A DNA stretch of 64,000 nucleotides from JALHNI01 sp965229305 (GTDB lineage: Bacteria; Acidobacteriota; Terriglobia; Bryobacterales; Bryobacteraceae). The notes under the pieces were generated by a model. It was not told where the DNA came from. It saw only the letters and a program-made list of their open reading frames with translations, and did not search any database. The number at the start of each line of letters is the position of its first letter. The first letter of the stretch is position 1. The stretch covers positions 1 through 64,000 of the forward strand of contig CBDDIZ010000032.1 in NCBI GenBank assembly GCA_965229305.1. The letters run 5' to 3'. Position numbers and translations under genes: made by a program. Below are positions 19,444 through 28,074 of this stretch, one piece after another.

Positions 19444-20226
19444 ATGCCCGAATCCATTGGCCTGCACCATGCTCTGCTCAAGAGCATCCGCAAAGGCATT
19501 CAAAAAGGCTCCCTCACCGACGACGGCTATTGCGTCGCCGAGAGCTTCCACCTCTTGGAAGAGGCTTTGCGCGCCGAGTGCCAGGTTGCCGCGGTCGTGG
19601 TCTCCGAGTCCGTCCGCTCCACCGTCGAACGCCGTGTGAAGGGCCTGCGCGACGTTCGCGTCTACCAACTTCCCGACCGCGACTTCAACGAGCTCGCCGC
19701 CACCGAAAATAGTCAGGGCGTCATCACGCTGGTGCGGCCCCCTGCTTGGACCCTCGATCAACTCTTCCGCGGCACCGCTCTCGTCGTCGTCCTCGATGGC
19801 CTGCAGGACCCCGGCAACGCCGGCACCATCCTCCGCTCCGCCGAAGCCTTCGGCGCCACCGGCGTCCTCGCCGTCAAAGGCACCGTGAATCTCTACAACC
19901 CCAAAGCGTTGCGCGCTTCCGCCGGCTCCCTCTTCCGCCTCCCCTGCATCCAAGGCGTCGAAGCGGAGATGGCTCGCGCCGCGCTCTCGCAACGCAAGGT
20001 CGACACTTACGCCGCCATGCCCGCCGGCGGCAAGTCCCTCTACGACATCGACCTCACCCGCAAAACCGCCCTCATCGTCGGCAGCGAAGGACGCGGCGTC
20101 GGCCAGGATCTGCGCACCGCCGCCCTCGATCTCGTCATCCCCACCAACGGCGTGGAAAGCCTGAACGCTGCCATCGCCGCCAGCATCGTCCTCTATGAAG
20201 CCCGGCGCCAGCGGAGCGCCACATGA
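19444..20226 (+). CDS. TrmH/SpoU-family RNA 2'-O-methyltransferase
   Basis: A 260-residue SPOUT methyltransferase. The C-terminal trefoil-knot domain carries DGLQDPGNAGTILRSAEAFG (about residues 117-136), IVGSEGRG and VESLNAAIAASIVLYE, the three conserved SpoU motifs with the catalytic Arg. The N-terminal ~95 residues resemble the substrate-binding domain of TsnR/RlmB-like enzymes. The target is probably 23S rRNA but could be tRNA. It overlaps rarA by 4 nt (ATGA), so the two are co-translated. Confidence 0.88.
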   Translation: MPESIGLHHALLKSIRKGIQKGSLTDDGYCVAESFHLLEEALRAECQVAAVVVSESVRSTVERRVKGLRDVRVYQLPDRDFNELAATENSQGVITLVRPPAWTLDQLFRGTALVVVLDGLQDPGNAGTILRSAEAFGATGVLAVKGTVNLYNPKALRASAGSLFRLPCIQGVEAEMARAALSQRKVDTYAAMPAGGKSLYDIDLTRKTALIVGSEGRGVGQDLRTAALDLVIPTNGVESLNAAIAASIVLYEARRQRSAT

Positions 20227-21527
20227 GCCTTTTCTCTCAGGTCGATCCCACGCCGCCCGATGCCAACCGGCCGCTCGCCGAACGCCTGCGTCCGCGCACC
20301 CTCGAAGAGTACGTCGGCCAGCAACACATCCTCGGCGAAGGCAAACCCCTGCGCCGCCAGATCGAGCGCGGCCAGCTTTCCTCGCTCATCCTCTGGGGAC
20401 CGCCCGGCGTTGGCAAAACCACCCTCGCCCATCTCATCGCCCAACGCAGCGAAGCCGATTTCGTCCCCCTCAGCGCCGTCATGAGCGGCATCAAAGAAAT
20501 CAAAGAGGTCATGGCCGCCGCCGAAAAGTCGCGCCTCTACGGCCGCCGCACCGTCCTGTTCGTCGACGAAATCCATCGCTTCAACAAAGCCCAGCAGGAT
20601 GCCTTTCTGCCTTACGTCGAACGCGGCGACATCATCCTGATCGGCGCCACCACCGAGAATCCCTCGTTCGAAGTCAACTCCGCTCTGCTTTCGCGCTCCA
20701 AGGTCTACGCGCTGCAAGCCCTCTCCACCGCGCAGATCGTCAAGCTCCTCGAACGCGGCGCCGAACTCCTCCACCTCCAGCCCACGCCCGAACTCCTCGA
20801 GCAAATCGCCATCTACTCCAACGGCGACGCCCGCACCGCTTACAATCTGCTAGAGCTCGCCGCGGCCACCGCCCAGGACGGCCTTATTCCGCCCGGCGCC
20901 GTCGAAGAGATACTCGGCCGCAAGCTCACGCTTTACGACAAAGGCGGCGAGCAGCATTACAACCTCATCTCGGCACTGCACAAATCCGTTCGCTCCTCCG
21001 ACGCCGACGCCGCCCTCTACTGGCTCGCCCGCATGCTCGAAGGCGGTGAAGACCGCATGTATCTCGCCCGCCGTCTGGTGCGCATGGCCGTTGAAGACAT
21101 CGGCCTCGCCGACCCGCGCGCCGTTGAACAGGCCATCGCCTGCATGCAGACCGTCCACTTCCTCGGCGTCCCCGAAGGCGATCAGGCCTTAGCCCAAATC
21201 ACCATCTACCTTGCCCTCGCCGCCAAAAGCGATGCCGCCTATCGCGCTCTGAACACCGCCCGCGCTACCGTGGCCTCCGCGCCCGATGAGCCGGTGCCCA
21301 TGCAGTTGCGCAACGCGCCCACCCGCGCCATGAAGCAATGGGGTTATGGCGAAGGCTATCAGCACGCCCACCAAAGCGACGACGCACTCACCACCATGCA
21401 GTGCCTTCCCGATTCGCTCGTCGGCACCGAGTTTTACGAGCCCACCAACCGCGGCCTCGAAGCGCGCATCCGCGAACGGCTCGCCGAAATCCGCGCCCGT
21501 CGGCAGCCTCCCCAGGAAAAGCCATAA
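20223..21527 (+). CDS. rarA: replication-associated recombination protein A (AAA+ ATPase)
   Basis: A 434-residue RarA/MgsA, the clamp-loader-like AAA+ ATPase that acts at stalled replication forks. The start of the fold reads RPRTLEEYVGQQHILG; Walker A is WGPPGVGKTT, Walker B is VLFVDEIHRF, and sensor 1 is in LIGATTENPSF. The C-terminal tetramerisation region (YNLISALHKSVRSSDADAAL) is complete. It is the second gene of a run with the methyltransferase upstream and the ECF sigma gene 10 nt downstream. Confidence 0.95.
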   Translation: MSLFSQVDPTPPDANRPLAERLRPRTLEEYVGQQHILGEGKPLRRQIERGQLSSLILWGPPGVGKTTLAHLIAQRSEADFVPLSAVMSGIKEIKEVMAAAEKSRLYGRRTVLFVDEIHRFNKAQQDAFLPYVERGDIILIGATTENPSFEVNSALLSRSKVYALQALSTAQIVKLLERGAELLHLQPTPELLEQIAIYSNGDARTAYNLLELAAATAQDGLIPPGAVEEILGRKLTLYDKGGEQHYNLISALHKSVRSSDADAALYWLARMLEGGEDRMYLARRLVRMAVEDIGLADPRAVEQAIACMQTVHFLGVPEGDQALAQITIYLALAAKSDAAYRALNTARATVASAPDEPVPMQLRNAPTRAMKQWGYGEGYQHAHQSDDALTTMQCLPDSLVGTEFYEPTNRGLEARIRERLAEIRARRQPPQEKP

Positions 21528-21537
21528 TAAGGCCAGC

Positions 21538-22041
21538 GTGACTCGCGCCGAACAGCTCGCCTTGCTGCGTGAAAGGATTTTCCGTTTCGCGGCATCTCGT
21601 ATTGCGGCCGATCGCGCGGAAGATTTGGCCCAGGAAGTGCTCGTTGTCCTGGAAGAGAAGTATCCGCAGTTGGACCGGCTTGAGGATCTCATGCCTTTGA
21701 GCTTGCAAATCATGCGCTTCAAGATGACCGCGGCGCTCCGCAAAAGCTACCGGCGCGGCGAGACCCACTCCGTCTCCGTCGACGAATGGCCCCTCACCGA
21801 CCCCACCCCCGGCCCCGACGTCCAAGCCGAACGCAACGAAACCCGCGCCCGCCTCGCCCAAGCCTTCGCCGGCCTCGGCGAACGCTGCCGCCAAATCCTC
21901 CGCCTCAAGCTCGAAGGTCGCAGCCTCGTCGAGATTCAAGGCCTCCTCGGCGTCGAGTCCATCAACACCGTTTACACCTGGGACCATCGCTGCCGCCAGC
22001 AAATGCGCGAACTGATGACGCCCACCGGGAGGCCGTCGTGA
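21538..22041 (+). CDS. ECF-type RNA polymerase sigma factor
   Basis: A 167-residue sigma-70-family protein with region 2 (RIAADRAEDLAQEVLVVLEEKY) and region 4 (LGERCRQILRLKLEGRSLVEIQGLLG) and no region 3, as in ECF sigmas. The GTG start at 21538 lies 10 nt after rarA; longer readings run back through rarA in another frame and are rejected. Its TGA overlaps the GTG of the next gene (GTGA), the classic coupling of a sigma factor to its anti-sigma. It may be controlled by that partner. Confidence 0.85.
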   Translation: MTRAEQLALLRERIFRFAASRIAADRAEDLAQEVLVVLEEKYPQLDRLEDLMPLSLQIMRFKMTAALRKSYRRGETHSVSVDEWPLTDPTPGPDVQAERNETRARLAQAFAGLGERCRQILRLKLEGRSLVEIQGLLGVESINTVYTWDHRCRQQMRELMTPTGRPS

Positions 22042-23124
22042 CGCCCGAGATCGAACGGCTCCTCGCCGAATACGCCACCGGCACGCTCAACGACGCTGAC
22101 CGCCAAAAGCTCTTTGCGGCCGCGCTCGAGGACCAGTCCGTCTTTGAGGCTCTCTCCGAAGAGCAGGCGCTCAAGGACGTCTTCGACGACCCCGAGTCGC
22201 GTGGCTATCTGCTCACCGAACTTGATCGTCTCCACGAACCCCAACCGCCCGCCATCGGGCCGCCGCCCGCCCGCGCCCACATGAAGCTGCGCTCCGCCGC
22301 CCGCCCCGCCGAAGCCCTGTCGATGCCTGCGCCGGCCCAGGCTCCCGCCCCGGTTCCCGTCCCGGCGCCGCCCGTCTCGGCGCGGCGCTTCGCCCTCCCT
22401 CTCGCCGCCGTCCTTTCGGCGATTGTCATCACGAGTTGGCTCTGGTGGCGCTCGCAACCCACCGCTACGGAAGTCGCCCAGAACGCGCCGCCCGCCGCCA
22501 GCGCGCCCCCAGTTCCGGAACCAGCCCCGGTCACGCCGCCTCCGTCCCCGAAAGCTCAAGCGACTCAGCCCCAGCCGGCCAAACCCACCGTGCCGGACCA
22601 ACCGGCCAAAGCCGATGCCGACCTCGCCCAACCGGCCGAGGCTTCACCAGCCGCGCCCCCCCCCGCCGCCCGTCGTCGAGCGCGAAGCCGACGCCAAAGA
22701 AAAAGTCGTCGCCTCTAACGAAATGCGCGCGGAAAAAAAGGCCGAAGAGGCCGCGCCCGCCCCCGCCCCTGCTGTCACCGCCGCCAAACGACCCGGCCTC
22801 GCCGCCGGTTATCGCGCCCGTCAAGCCCCCACCCGCCCCTGGCGCATCGAGCGCCTCGAAAGCGGCCGCTACGTCCCCACCGACGGACCCTTCCGCTCCG
22901 GCGACACCGTCACCATTCTGCTTCCCGCGACCCCGCGCCCGCAGCTCACCGCCGTCGACGGCACCCCGATTTCGCTTGAAAAAGATGGCGACTGGTACCG
23001 CAGCGCCCCGCTCTCACTCTCGCGCGGCGTCCACGAATACATCCCCACCACCGAACAACCCTCCGCTGACCGGGCCCGCCAAAGCGCCCCCGCCCCGCGG
23101 ATCCGCCTAACCGTGGTGGACTAG
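22038..23124 (+). CDS. putative membrane-anchored anti-sigma factor (one frameshift)
   Basis: About 361 residues after correcting one frameshift. The N-terminal ~90 residues (IERLLAEYATGTLNDADRQK) look like a short zinc-free anti-sigma domain. A transmembrane helix follows near residues 117-135 (RFALPLAAVLSAIVITSWLW), then a long Pro/Ala-rich linker, and a C-terminal globular segment (RIERLESGRYVPTDGPFRSG). The frame breaks at a run of nine C near 22660; removing one C joins the two halves smoothly into PPPVVEREADAKEK. The GTG start overlaps the sigma gene stop. Anti-sigma function is inferred from position and topology. The end overlaps rsmG by 18 nt. Confidence 0.7.
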
Positions 23125-23748
23125 CTCCACTACCGTCCGCGTCCCCAGATCATCCGGCAAACTGTAGCGCTCAACAATCCGCATCGCCACCCGCCGTCTC
23201 GCCGCTTCCTGCTGCGCCGCCGCCATCTCGCTCTCTGCATCCGGACCCTTATACAGCAACGCCCGCGCCCCTTGCCGCAGCGCCGGTGCGAAGAGCGGAA
23301 TCGCCTTTTCGAGCGGCGCCACCGCGCGCGCTGTGATCACTTCCGCGCGCTGCTTCGCCAGCCATTCTTCCGCGCGCTGCGGAATCACGCGCACGTTGCT
23401 GAGTTCCAATGCTTCCACCGCACTCTGCACAAACCGCGCTTTCTTCTGAATCGACTCGAGCAGCACGAACTGCGTCTCCGGCAGCACCATCGCCAGCGGC
23501 AATCCCGGCAACCCCGCGCCCGTTCCCGCATCCACCACACGCGTCGCATTCTTGAAAAGCCGCCACGGCATCACCGAATCGAGCACATGCTTGATGGCTG
23601 CTTCGCGCTCGCCCAGAATCCGGGTGAGGTTCATCGTCTGGTTCGCTTCCACGATCAGCTCCAGGTGCTTGGCGCCTAGAGAGATCAAACGGTCACGTTC
23701 GGGAAGATCTGCGGGAAGAATCGCGGCGAGTTCGTCAGCGAAGGACAA
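23107..23748 (-). CDS. rsmG: 16S rRNA m7G527 methyltransferase
   Basis: A 213-residue RsmG (GidB) that methylates N7 of G527 of 16S rRNA. The SAM loop reads VVDAGTGAGLPGLPLAM at about residues 70-86; NLTRI, HVLDS and LLESIQKKARFV are family motifs. The ATG at 23748 fits the usual length (~207-215 residues). It lies 24 nt downstream of tRNA-Ala on the same strand and converges with the anti-sigma gene, overlapping it by 18 nt. Confidence 0.95.
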   Translation of the reverse strand: MSFADELAAILPADLPERDRLISLGAKHLELIVEANQTMNLTRILGEREAAIKHVLDSVMPWRLFKNATRVVDAGTGAGLPGLPLAMVLPETQFVLLESIQKKARFVQSAVEALELSNVRVIPQRAEEWLAKQRAEVITARAVAPLEKAIPLFAPALRQGARALLYKGPDAESEMAAAQQEAARRRVAMRIVERYSLPDDLGTRTVVELVHHG

Positions 23749-23771
23749 GTTGATTTGTCAGGGAGGGAATT

Positions 23772-23847
23772 TGGTGGACCTGATCGGGTTCGAACCGATG
23801 ACCTCTTCCATGCCATGGAAGCGCGCTCCCAACTGCGCCACAGGCCC
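23772..23847 (-). tRNA. tRNA-Ala (anticodon GGC)
   Basis: A 76-nt cloverleaf with encoded CCA. Acceptor GGGCCTG pairs with CAGGTCC, including the G3:U70 wobble that is the alanine identity element. The anticodon stem is CTTCC/GGAAG with loop ATGGCAT, giving anticodon GGC (reads GCC). The T arm carries GGTTCGAACCC. On the minus strand a TATAAT sits at 23872-23867, 19 nt upstream. Confidence 0.97.
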
Positions 23848-23865
23848 ACATCACGCGGACAACCT

Positions 23866-23874
23866 TATTATAGT
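23866..23874. promoter_or_regulatory. overlapping -10 boxes for tRNA-Ala and the HD gene
   Basis: TTATTATAGT reads as TATAAT on the minus strand (23872-23867) for the tRNA. On the plus strand it reads as TATTAT (23866-23871), only 7 nt before the HD gene ATG at 23879. No clear -35 boxes. Confidence 0.5.
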
Positions 23875-23878
23875 ACAG

Positions 23879-24430
23879 ATGAGCCGCGAAGACGCTTGGG
23901 AATTGTTGTGTGAATACGTGAAGTCCGAAAGTTTGCGCAAGCACGGACTCGCTGTCGAGACCTGCCTGGCCGCTTACGCCCGCGAATATGGCGAAGACGA
24001 GGAGAAATGGCGCGTCACCGCCCTCCTCCACGACTTCGATTGGGAAATTCACCCTCAGCTTCCGGACCATCCCCTGAAGGGCGAACCCATCCTCGCCGAG
24101 CGCGGCGTCAGCGAAGAAATTCGCCAGGCCATCCTCTCGCACGCCACCTTCAGCGGCGTCCCCCGCGACACCCGACTCCGCCAGGCCCTGTTCGCCTGCG
24201 ACGAACTCGCCGGCTTCATCACCGCCTGCAGTTACGTCAAGCCGTCCAAAAGCGTGCACGAAGTCGAGGTCGCCGGCGTCCGTAAAAAGATGAAAGATAA
24301 GGCTTTTGCCCGTGCCGTCAACCGCGACGACATCACCGTCGGCGCCGCCGAACTGGGCGTCGACCTCGACACCCACATCGCCTTTTGTCTGAAAGCGATG
24401 CAGGCCAACTCCGCCGCCCTCGGACTCTAG
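23879..24430 (+). CDS. HD-domain phosphohydrolase-like protein
   Basis: A 183-residue HD-superfamily protein. Metal-binding residues are visible as KHGLAVE (His), LLHDFDW (HD) and ILSHATF (His) at about residues 21, 51-52 and 88. The family hydrolyses phosphate esters of nucleotides or related compounds; the substrate is not evident. The start ATG lies 7 nt after a TATTAT box and has no Shine-Dalgarno sequence, so the mRNA may be leaderless. Its stop TAG overlaps the stop of the convergent MoaD-like gene in the palindrome CTAG (24427-24430). Confidence 0.8.
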   Translation: MSREDAWELLCEYVKSESLRKHGLAVETCLAAYAREYGEDEEKWRVTALLHDFDWEIHPQLPDHPLKGEPILAERGVSEEIRQAILSHATFSGVPRDTRLRQALFACDELAGFITACSYVKPSKSVHEVEVAGVRKKMKDKAFARAVNRDDITVGAAELGVDLDTHIAFCLKAMQANSAALGL

Positions 24431-24693
24431 CGTCCGCCCTTGATCGCGGCCAGAAACTGGACCTCGGCCTCCGGACCCACCTCGTCCGCCAGCCCGATCG
24501 AACTGATCTCGCCGTCGATCCCCACCGCCAGATTCGACAGCAGTTTCCCCTCGTTCACCAGCCGCCCGCGCAAGTCCGGAAACTGCTCCTCCAGCGCCTG
24601 CACCACCTCGCGCACCGTCCGTCCCGGCGCCTCCACGAACTCGCGACCGCCGGTGGCGGCGCGCAGCAGGGCAGGGATATGGACATGGGCCAT
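24427..24693 (-). CDS. MoaD/ThiS-like ubiquitin-fold sulfur carrier
   Basis: An 88-residue beta-grasp protein (VHIPALLRAATGGREFVEA near the start, VQALEEQFPDLRGRLVNE in the middle). It ends in AAIKGGR, so the reactive Gly-Gly is followed by one extra Arg that would have to be removed before activation. Its ATG follows the sialidase stop directly (TAGATG), so the two are co-transcribed. No MoeB, MoaE or JAMM gene is in the window. The fold is confident; the pathway (molybdopterin, cysteine or other sulfur transfer) is not. Confidence 0.8.
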   Translation of the reverse strand: MAHVHIPALLRAATGGREFVEAPGRTVREVVQALEEQFPDLRGRLVNEGKLLSNLAVGIDGEISSIGLADEVGPEAEVQFLAAIKGGR

Positions 24694-25773
24694 CTATTTC
24701 AAATCTTTCAGCCGGAACGACACAACTTCCATCCGGGAGAGCCCCGGCAGGCCCCGGCCGCCCGAAGCAAATCCCAGCAGCACGTTCCCCTTCACAAAGT
24801 GGATCGCCGTGTAGCAATACCAGCCGTCGGGCGCCGTGCGGATATTCGTCACCGCCTTCCAGCTCTGTCCATTGTCTTTCGAAATCGCCACCGTCTGCGG
24901 CGACCGTTTCCCGCCGTATGTCGGCGTCGACTTCAACGCCGCATCCGCGTTCGTGTGGTCGTTCCACACCACCAGCAAATCCCCCGACCCCGGCACTCGC
25001 TCAATCGAGGCCGGCGACAACGGTGACGCCAGCTTCGACGGCTGCGCCGCGCTCCACGTCTCCGCCCGATCCGACGAATAAGAGATGTATTGACTGCCCA
25101 ACTGCGTCCGGATGAACATCATCACGCGCCCGTCCTTCAGTTCCACCACACCCGGCTCCTGAAAACCGGCGCGCGTCTCGGCCGGCGGCTTCAGCGCCCC
25201 GGTCCGCCGCCACGTCTTGCCCGCATCGTCGGAAACGTAGGTCATCGCCGTTCCCGCCTCACCGAACTTCGTCTCGGTATTCGGATGCAACGCCACCGGC
25301 ATCACCAACCGCCCGTCCTTCAACTGAATCACCCGATCGTTGTTCAACACGTAGTAGCCCGGCTCGGCGATCGTCGGCCGCGGCTCGCTCCAGCTCTTCC
25401 CTTCATCGGACGAATAGCGCATCAGCGGATGACAATCCGTCAGCGAGTTCTTGCGCAAATAGAACAGTGCGATGCGTCCATCCTTCAACCGCAGCAACGA
25501 CACGCTCATCGCATTCATGTTGCCTTCGCGCCCCACGATCGTCACATCGTCCTTCGTCCACGTCTGTCCCGCGTCGCTCGAATAACGCCCCACCACGGTG
25601 GCCGCGTCATGGTCCCCGCCGCCCCCGGTAAACTTCGTATAGGCGAACAAAACTCGCCCGTCTTTGAGTGTGACGAACGAGCCCTCCGTATTCCTCGGAT
25701 TCCCGGGTACCGGAGGCAGTTCGAGTACCGTTTTCACGTCAAGCGCGGCGAGTAGCAGAAAAAGAGAAATCAT
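24694..25773 (-). CDS. exo-alpha-sialidase-like BNR/Asp-box protein
   Basis: A 359-residue six-bladed propeller with five Asp-box motifs (SSDAGQTW, SSDEGKSW, SDDAGKTW, SSDRAETW, SKDNGQSW) and a short N-terminal signal (MISLFLLLAALDV). This is the GH33-like sialidase/neuraminidase superfamily common in Acidobacteria. Whether it acts on sialic acid or another sugar is not clear. It is the first gene of a two-gene unit with the MoaD-like carrier and is divergent from the deacylase gene across 31 nt. Confidence 0.8.
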   Translation of the reverse strand: MISLFLLLAALDVKTVLELPPVPGNPRNTEGSFVTLKDGRVLFAYTKFTGGGGDHDAATVVGRYSSDAGQTWTKDDVTIVGREGNMNAMSVSLLRLKDGRIALFYLRKNSLTDCHPLMRYSSDEGKSWSEPRPTIAEPGYYVLNNDRVIQLKDGRLVMPVALHPNTETKFGEAGTAMTYVSDDAGKTWRRTGALKPPAETRAGFQEPGVVELKDGRVMMFIRTQLGSQYISYSSDRAETWSAAQPSKLASPLSPASIERVPGSGDLLVVWNDHTNADAALKSTPTYGGKRSPQTVAISKDNGQSWKAVTNIRTAPDGWYCYTAIHFVKGNVLLGFASGGRGLPGLSRMEVVSFRLKDLK

Positions 25774-25776
25774 ACG

Positions 25777-25788
25777 ACTGTCGACAGT
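25777..25788. repeat. 12-bp perfect palindrome between divergent genes
   Basis: ACTGTCGACAGT is an uninterrupted palindrome in the 31-nt gap between the sialidase and deacylase starts and directly abuts the TATAAT box. It could bind a dimeric regulator acting on both genes. It differs from proteobacterial LexA boxes in spacing. Confidence 0.4.
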
Positions 25789-25789
25789 T

Positions 25790-25795
25790 TATAAT
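25790..25795 (+). promoter_or_regulatory. TATAAT -10 box of the deacylase gene, leaderless arrangement
   Basis: A perfect TATAAT nine nt before the GTG start at 25805, so transcription would begin at about the start codon. There is no Shine-Dalgarno sequence and no clear -35. Confidence 0.55.
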
Positions 25796-25804
25796 ATTCC
25801 TTTC

Positions 25805-26755
25805 GTGGCCACATTTCACCCCCAAAACTACGCCCCCGGCGCAAAATATCGTCTTGAGCTCCCCATCGACGACGCCGTCTCGCTCCCCGTCCTCCTGATC
25901 CGCGGCGCCCAACCCGGCCAGACCCTCGTCGCCTCCGCCAATGTCCACGGCGACGAGTACGAAGGCGTCCGCGCCATCTTCGAACTCTTCGAAGAGCTCG
26001 ACCCCGCCCGCATGTCCGGTGACTGGCTCGCCGTCCCCGTCGTCAACCCGCCCGCCTTCTGGGCCGGCACCCGCACCAGCCCCCTCGACGGCGCCAACCT
26101 CGCCCGCGTCTTCCCGGGCGACCCGCACGGCACCATCTCCCAACGCCTCGCCCACGCCTTCGCCGAGAACATCATCGCCCACGGCTCTTTCTACCTCGAC
26201 CTCCACAGCGGCGGCGTCAAGTTCCGCATGCCCACCATGGTCGGTTACGCCTCCTATGACCCCCGCGGCAGAGCAGCGGCCGAAATCTTCGGCGCCACCA
26301 CCATCTGGGGCCACCCCAAACTCGACCCCGGCCGCACCATCTCTTCCGCCGCCGCCCTCAACATCCCCTGGCTTTACACCGAAGCCCGCGGCGCCGGACG
26401 CATTCACCCCGAAGACCTCGACATGATGAAGACCGGCCTGCGCAATCTGCTCCATCATTTAGGCATCCTGAAAGGTGCCCCGCCCCGGGCCTCGATTCGC
26501 TATCGTCTTTTCGGGGACGGCAACACCGATAAGGGAATGTCCGCCACGCAGCCGGGCTTCCTCCTGAAGCACGTCGACGTGCTGGACGAAGTCGCCGCAG
26601 GGACCGTTCTCGGCACTTTGGTCGATATGGCCGGCAACCCGCTCGAACAATATCGAGCCCCGGTCGCCGGCGTCGTGGGCTTGGTGCGCGAGTTTCCCGT
26701 CGTCGCCGCCGAGGACCCGCTCTTCTTGATCGCGCAGTATGAAGGAGTTTCGTAA
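25805..26755 (+). CDS. AspA/AstE-family zinc deacylase (succinylglutamate desuccinylase-like)
   Basis: A 316-residue metallohydrolase of the M14-related AspA/AstE family. The zinc ligands are in NVHGDEYEG (His and Glu) and YLDLHSGG (His). I start at GTG 25805 because homology begins there (MATFHPQNYAPGAKYRLELP); upstream codons overlap the divergent sialidase gene. It ends 2 nt before the aminotransferase start, so the pair is one operon. Together they could act on an N-acyl amino acid, the deacylase releasing the amine and the PLP enzyme moving it. That pathway is inference. Confidence 0.85.
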   Translation: MATFHPQNYAPGAKYRLELPIDDAVSLPVLLIRGAQPGQTLVASANVHGDEYEGVRAIFELFEELDPARMSGDWLAVPVVNPPAFWAGTRTSPLDGANLARVFPGDPHGTISQRLAHAFAENIIAHGSFYLDLHSGGVKFRMPTMVGYASYDPRGRAAAEIFGATTIWGHPKLDPGRTISSAAALNIPWLYTEARGAGRIHPEDLDMMKTGLRNLLHHLGILKGAPPRASIRYRLFGDGNTDKGMSATQPGFLLKHVDVLDEVAAGTVLGTLVDMAGNPLEQYRAPVAGVVGLVREFPVVAAEDPLFLIAQYEGVS

Positions 26756-26757
26756 GT

Positions 26758-28074
26758 ATGGCTGAGCTTGGTTTTGACCCGTCCCGTCGCGAGGCAAGCA
26801 TCCGACAGAAAGCCGCCGGTTCGCTCGCCCGTTTTGAGCGGGCCAAAGGCAGCCTCGCCGGTGGTGTTTCCAGTGGCCTCCGCCGCACCGCCCGGCCTTT
26901 TCCTCTTTTCTATGACCACGGCCGCGGTTCCCACCTCACCGACGTCGATGGCAACGACTATATTGATTACACGCTCGCTTGGGGTCCGCTCATCCTCGGC
27001 CACGCGCCCGAAGCCGTCAATCGTGCCGTCGCCGCTCAGCTCGAACGCGGCCACACCTACGGCGCCCAGCACGACCTCGAGTTCGAAGTCGCCGAACTGA
27101 TTCATCAGCATGTTCCCTGCGCCGAACGCGTTGCCTTCGCCAACAGCGGCACCGAGATCGTGCAGTTGGCCCTGCGCATCGCCCGCGCTAAAACCGGCCG
27201 CACCAAGTACCTCAAGTTCGAAGGCCACTATCACGGCTGGGACGATAGCGTCCTGGTCAGCTACAAGCCCTCGCGCGACCAACTCGCGCAATTTGGCAGC
27301 GACCCGGTCCCGGTCGGCACCGGCCAGCGCCCCCATCCCGGCGCCGTCATCGTCCAATGGAACGATCGCGCCGGCGTCGAGGCCGCCTTCCGTGATCACG
27401 AACTCTCCGCCGTCATCTGCGAGCCCATCCTCTGCAACAACGGCTGCCTGATGCCCGCGCCCGGCTTCCTCGAGTTCCTCCGCGAAATCACGGCCCGCAC
27501 CGGCGTCGTCCTCATCTTCGACGAAGTCATCACCGGCTTCCGCCTCGCCTTGGGCGGCGCGCAATCTCACTTCGGCGTCACGCCGGACCTCGCGACCTTC
27601 GCCAAAGCCGTCGGCGGCGGCCTCCCGCTCAGCATGCTCGCCGGCAAAGCCGAATTCATGGACCTCATCGCCAATGGCACCGTCGTCCACGCCGGCACCT
27701 TGAACGGCAATCCGCTCGTCCTCGCTGCCGCCAAAGCCTCGCTCGAAACCCTCGCGCAAAACGATGGCGCCCTCTACCGCACCATGTGGGCGCTCGGCGA
27801 CCAGCTACGCGAACAGCTCCGTGCCACGTTGGCCGGCAAAGGCTACTCCGTCACCGTCAACGGCGTGGGCCCCGTCTTCCAACTCAACTTCCAAACCGCG
27901 CTCGGACCCACCTACCGCGACACCATGACCGCCGACATGAAGCTCTACAGCGACTTCGGTCTCGCCCTCCTCGACGAAGGCATCCTCGTCCTGCCCGATG
28001 GCCGTTGGTATCTTTCGGCTGCCCACACCGCGGCCGACATCGAGCGCACCCTCGCCGTCGTCGCTTCGCTTTAG
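26758..28074 (+). CDS. class III PLP aminotransferase, glutamate-1-semialdehyde aminomutase-like
   Basis: A 438-residue PLP enzyme of the GSA-aminomutase group (GGVSSGLRR near residue 38, then ANSGTEIVQLALRIAR, GHYHGWDD, IFDEVITGFRLALGG). The PLP lysine is Lys283 in TFAKAVGGGLP. The family includes HemL, but the partner deacylase and the divergence from true HemL motifs suggest a catabolic aminotransferase. I do not assign hemL. Its stop overlaps the stop of the convergent zinc-ribbon gene (TTAG). Confidence 0.85.
   Translation: MAELGFDPSRREASIRQKAAGSLARFERAKGSLAGGVSSGLRRTARPFPLFYDHGRGSHLTDVDGNDYIDYTLAWGPLILGHAPEAVNRAVAAQLERGHTYGAQHDLEFEVAELIHQHVPCAERVAFANSGTEIVQLALRIARAKTGRTKYLKFEGHYHGWDDSVLVSYKPSRDQLAQFGSDPVPVGTGQRPHPGAVIVQWNDRAGVEAAFRDHELSAVICEPILCNNGCLMPAPGFLEFLREITARTGVVLIFDEVITGFRLALGGAQSHFGVTPDLATFAKAVGGGLPLSMLAGKAEFMDLIANGTVVHAGTLNGNPLVLAAAKASLETLAQNDGALYRTMWALGDQLREQLRATLAGKGYSVTVNGVGPVFQLNFQTALGPTYRDTMTADMKLYSDFGLALLDEGILVLPDGRWYLSAAHTAADIERTLAVVASL

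Noticed and set aside
19408..19992. N-terminal extension of phosphoglucomutase
   Set aside because: The frame is open upstream but overlaps the RNA methyltransferase gene; Pgm homology begins exactly at MAISSLAGQ.
26758..28074. hemL (tetrapyrrole synthesis) assignment
   Set aside because: GSA-aminomutase-like fold, but coupling to a deacylase and no other haem gene nearby make a catabolic aminotransferase equally or more likely.
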